Positions 13,438 through 14,126 of a stretch of DNA of 14,126 nt are shown piece by piece. Below the pieces are notes generated by a model. That model was not told where the DNA came from. It saw only the letters and a program-made list of their open reading frames with translations, and did not search any database. The position numbers and the translations under genes are program-made. Numbering within the stretch: the first letter of the stretch is position 1; each line of letters starts with the position of its first letter. Source of the DNA: an uncultured Oscillospiraceae bacterium (lineage in GTDB: Bacteria; Bacillota_A; Clostridia; Oscillospirales; Oscillospiraceae); NCBI GenBank assembly GCA_900754605.1, contig CAAEDK010000016.1, positions 1 to 14,126 on the forward strand, in the 5' to 3' direction.

Positions 13438-14126
13438 TCACTTCCTTGCTATCAGCTTATAGCCCAAACCTTTAATGGTTATCAGGGATACGGGTTTTGA
13501 TGGATCAGTTTCAATCTTTTCTCGGACGCGCCGGACATGAGCATTGAGGCTGTTTTCATAACCAAAAGGATTGTCCCCCCAGAGGGCTTCACAAAGCGCA
13601 TCTACGGTAACAATCTTTCCAGCATTACGGGCAAGAGTTTCAAGTAAGGTGTGTTCTTTGGCTGTCAGTGAAATAATCTCGTTGCCCTTATGGACTTCGG
13701 CCCGGCTGAAATCAATCGTACATCCATCCAATACAAGCAGAGGCGAATCCTCTTTGTAGGTTCGCCGCAGTACCGCATAGATACGCAGTAACAGTTCCTG
13801 CGGCATAAAGGGCTTAGAAATGTAGTCATCTGCACCAAGCCCCAATCCCGATAATTTGTCTGCTGCTTCGTCCTTTGCTGTTAAGAAAATGATCGGCACA
13901 TTGGTAAAGGTGCGGAGCTGCTGCATCAGAGAAAAGCCATCCCCATCCGGCAGCATGACATCCAAAAGAATTAAATCAGGAGTTTCCTCTTTTGCGGTCA
14001 AAATAGCTTCTTTGACCGTCATAGCGGTAAGGACAGTTTCAAATCCCGCATCTTTCAATATATCTGATACCATCTTCAATAGTTCCTGTTCGTCATCTAC
14101 TAACAGGAGCCTTTTACTATGTAAAA
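13438..14126 (-). CDS. OmpR/PhoB-type response regulator (N-terminus beyond the window)
   Basis: The frame is open to the right edge of the window. The visible N-terminal part reads LHSKRLLLVDDEQELLK and contains the acidic pair DD needed for Mg2+ binding, so a shorter start at TTG 14079 is wrong and the true start is just outside. Receiver motifs: 'PDLILLDVMLPDGDGF' with the phospho-acceptor Asp, and 'IIFLTAKDEA' with the conserved Thr and Lys. The C-terminus is a winged-helix DNA-binding domain: 'ISLTAKEHTLLETLARNAGKI', 'ALWGDNPFGYENSLNAHVRRVREKI' and 'ITIKGLGYKL'. It pairs with the kinase downstream. Which genes it controls cannot be told from this window. Confidence 0.92.
   Translation of the reverse strand, partial: LHSKRLLLVDDEQELLKMVSDILKDAGFETVLTAMTVKEAILTAKEETPDLILLDVMLPDGDGFSLMQQLRTFTNVPIIFLTAKDEAADKLSGLGLGADDYISKPFMPQELLLRIYAVLRRTYKEDSPLLVLDGCTIDFSRAEVHKGNEIISLTAKEHTLLETLARNAGKIVTVDALCEALWGDNPFGYENSLNAHVRRVREKIETDPSKPVSLITIKGLGYKLIARK

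Noticed and set aside
1..14126. CRISPR arrays, tRNA or rRNA genes, insertion sequences or transposases
   Set aside because: No regularly spaced repeats, no cloverleaf-like segment and no transposase or integrase motifs were seen on either strand.

Overview
The window looks like chromosomal or integrated-element DNA from a gut-type Firmicute (Clostridia, probably Oscillospiraceae- or Lachnospiraceae-like). This rests on the protein families present, strong AGGAGG-type ribosome binding sites, sigma-A-like promoters, and a moderately GC-rich core (about 1.2-11.8 kb) flanked by visibly more AT-rich regulatory genes at both ends. The assignment is inference; there is no rRNA or other phylogenetic marker.

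Left end (1-914): a small XRE-type helix-turn-helix protein on the minus strand diverges from a SLOG/DUF1273-like protein on the plus strand. Between them is a sigma-A-like promoter wrapped in three copies of an ATTTACTT half-site, which form a 13-bp perfect inverted repeat. The first bases of the window look like the right arm of a terminator cut by the window edge.

Core, first half (976-4490): a near-consensus promoter carries a dyad (TGGTTAG-N6-CTAACTA) exactly between its -35 and -10 boxes. It drives a long leader with a small ORF, then a ZIP-family metal transporter and three different SAM-dependent methyltransferases: a UbiE-like one, a membrane-anchored one, and one of the LCM/COG3315 type. 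This half ends in a short hairpin with a T tract.

Core, second half (4500-11863): a second copy of the dyad (TGGTTAG-N6-CTAACCA) precedes a complete ECF-type importer: an MptD/Trep_Strep S component, EcfT, and an ATPase with two nucleotide-binding domains fused. An AraC-family regulator follows, then a strong terminator hairpin, and then two half-transporter ABC proteins with fused membrane and ATPase domains, resembling the YbtPQ/IrtAB metallophore importers. The unit ends at a perfect 16-bp terminator hairpin.

Right end (12000-14126): a second long hairpin, followed by a minus-strand two-component system (sensor kinase and OmpR-type response regulator) whose regulator gene runs off the window.

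Taken together, the core reads as a metal or metallophore acquisition locus: a direct metal transporter, two complex importers, and three methyltransferases that could modify a ligand, under a shared, possibly metal-responsive operator. No synthase for a metallophore (NRPS, NIS or nicotianamine-type) is in the window, so either the ligand is scavenged or its biosynthesis lies elsewhere. Substrate identity is inference from family and context.
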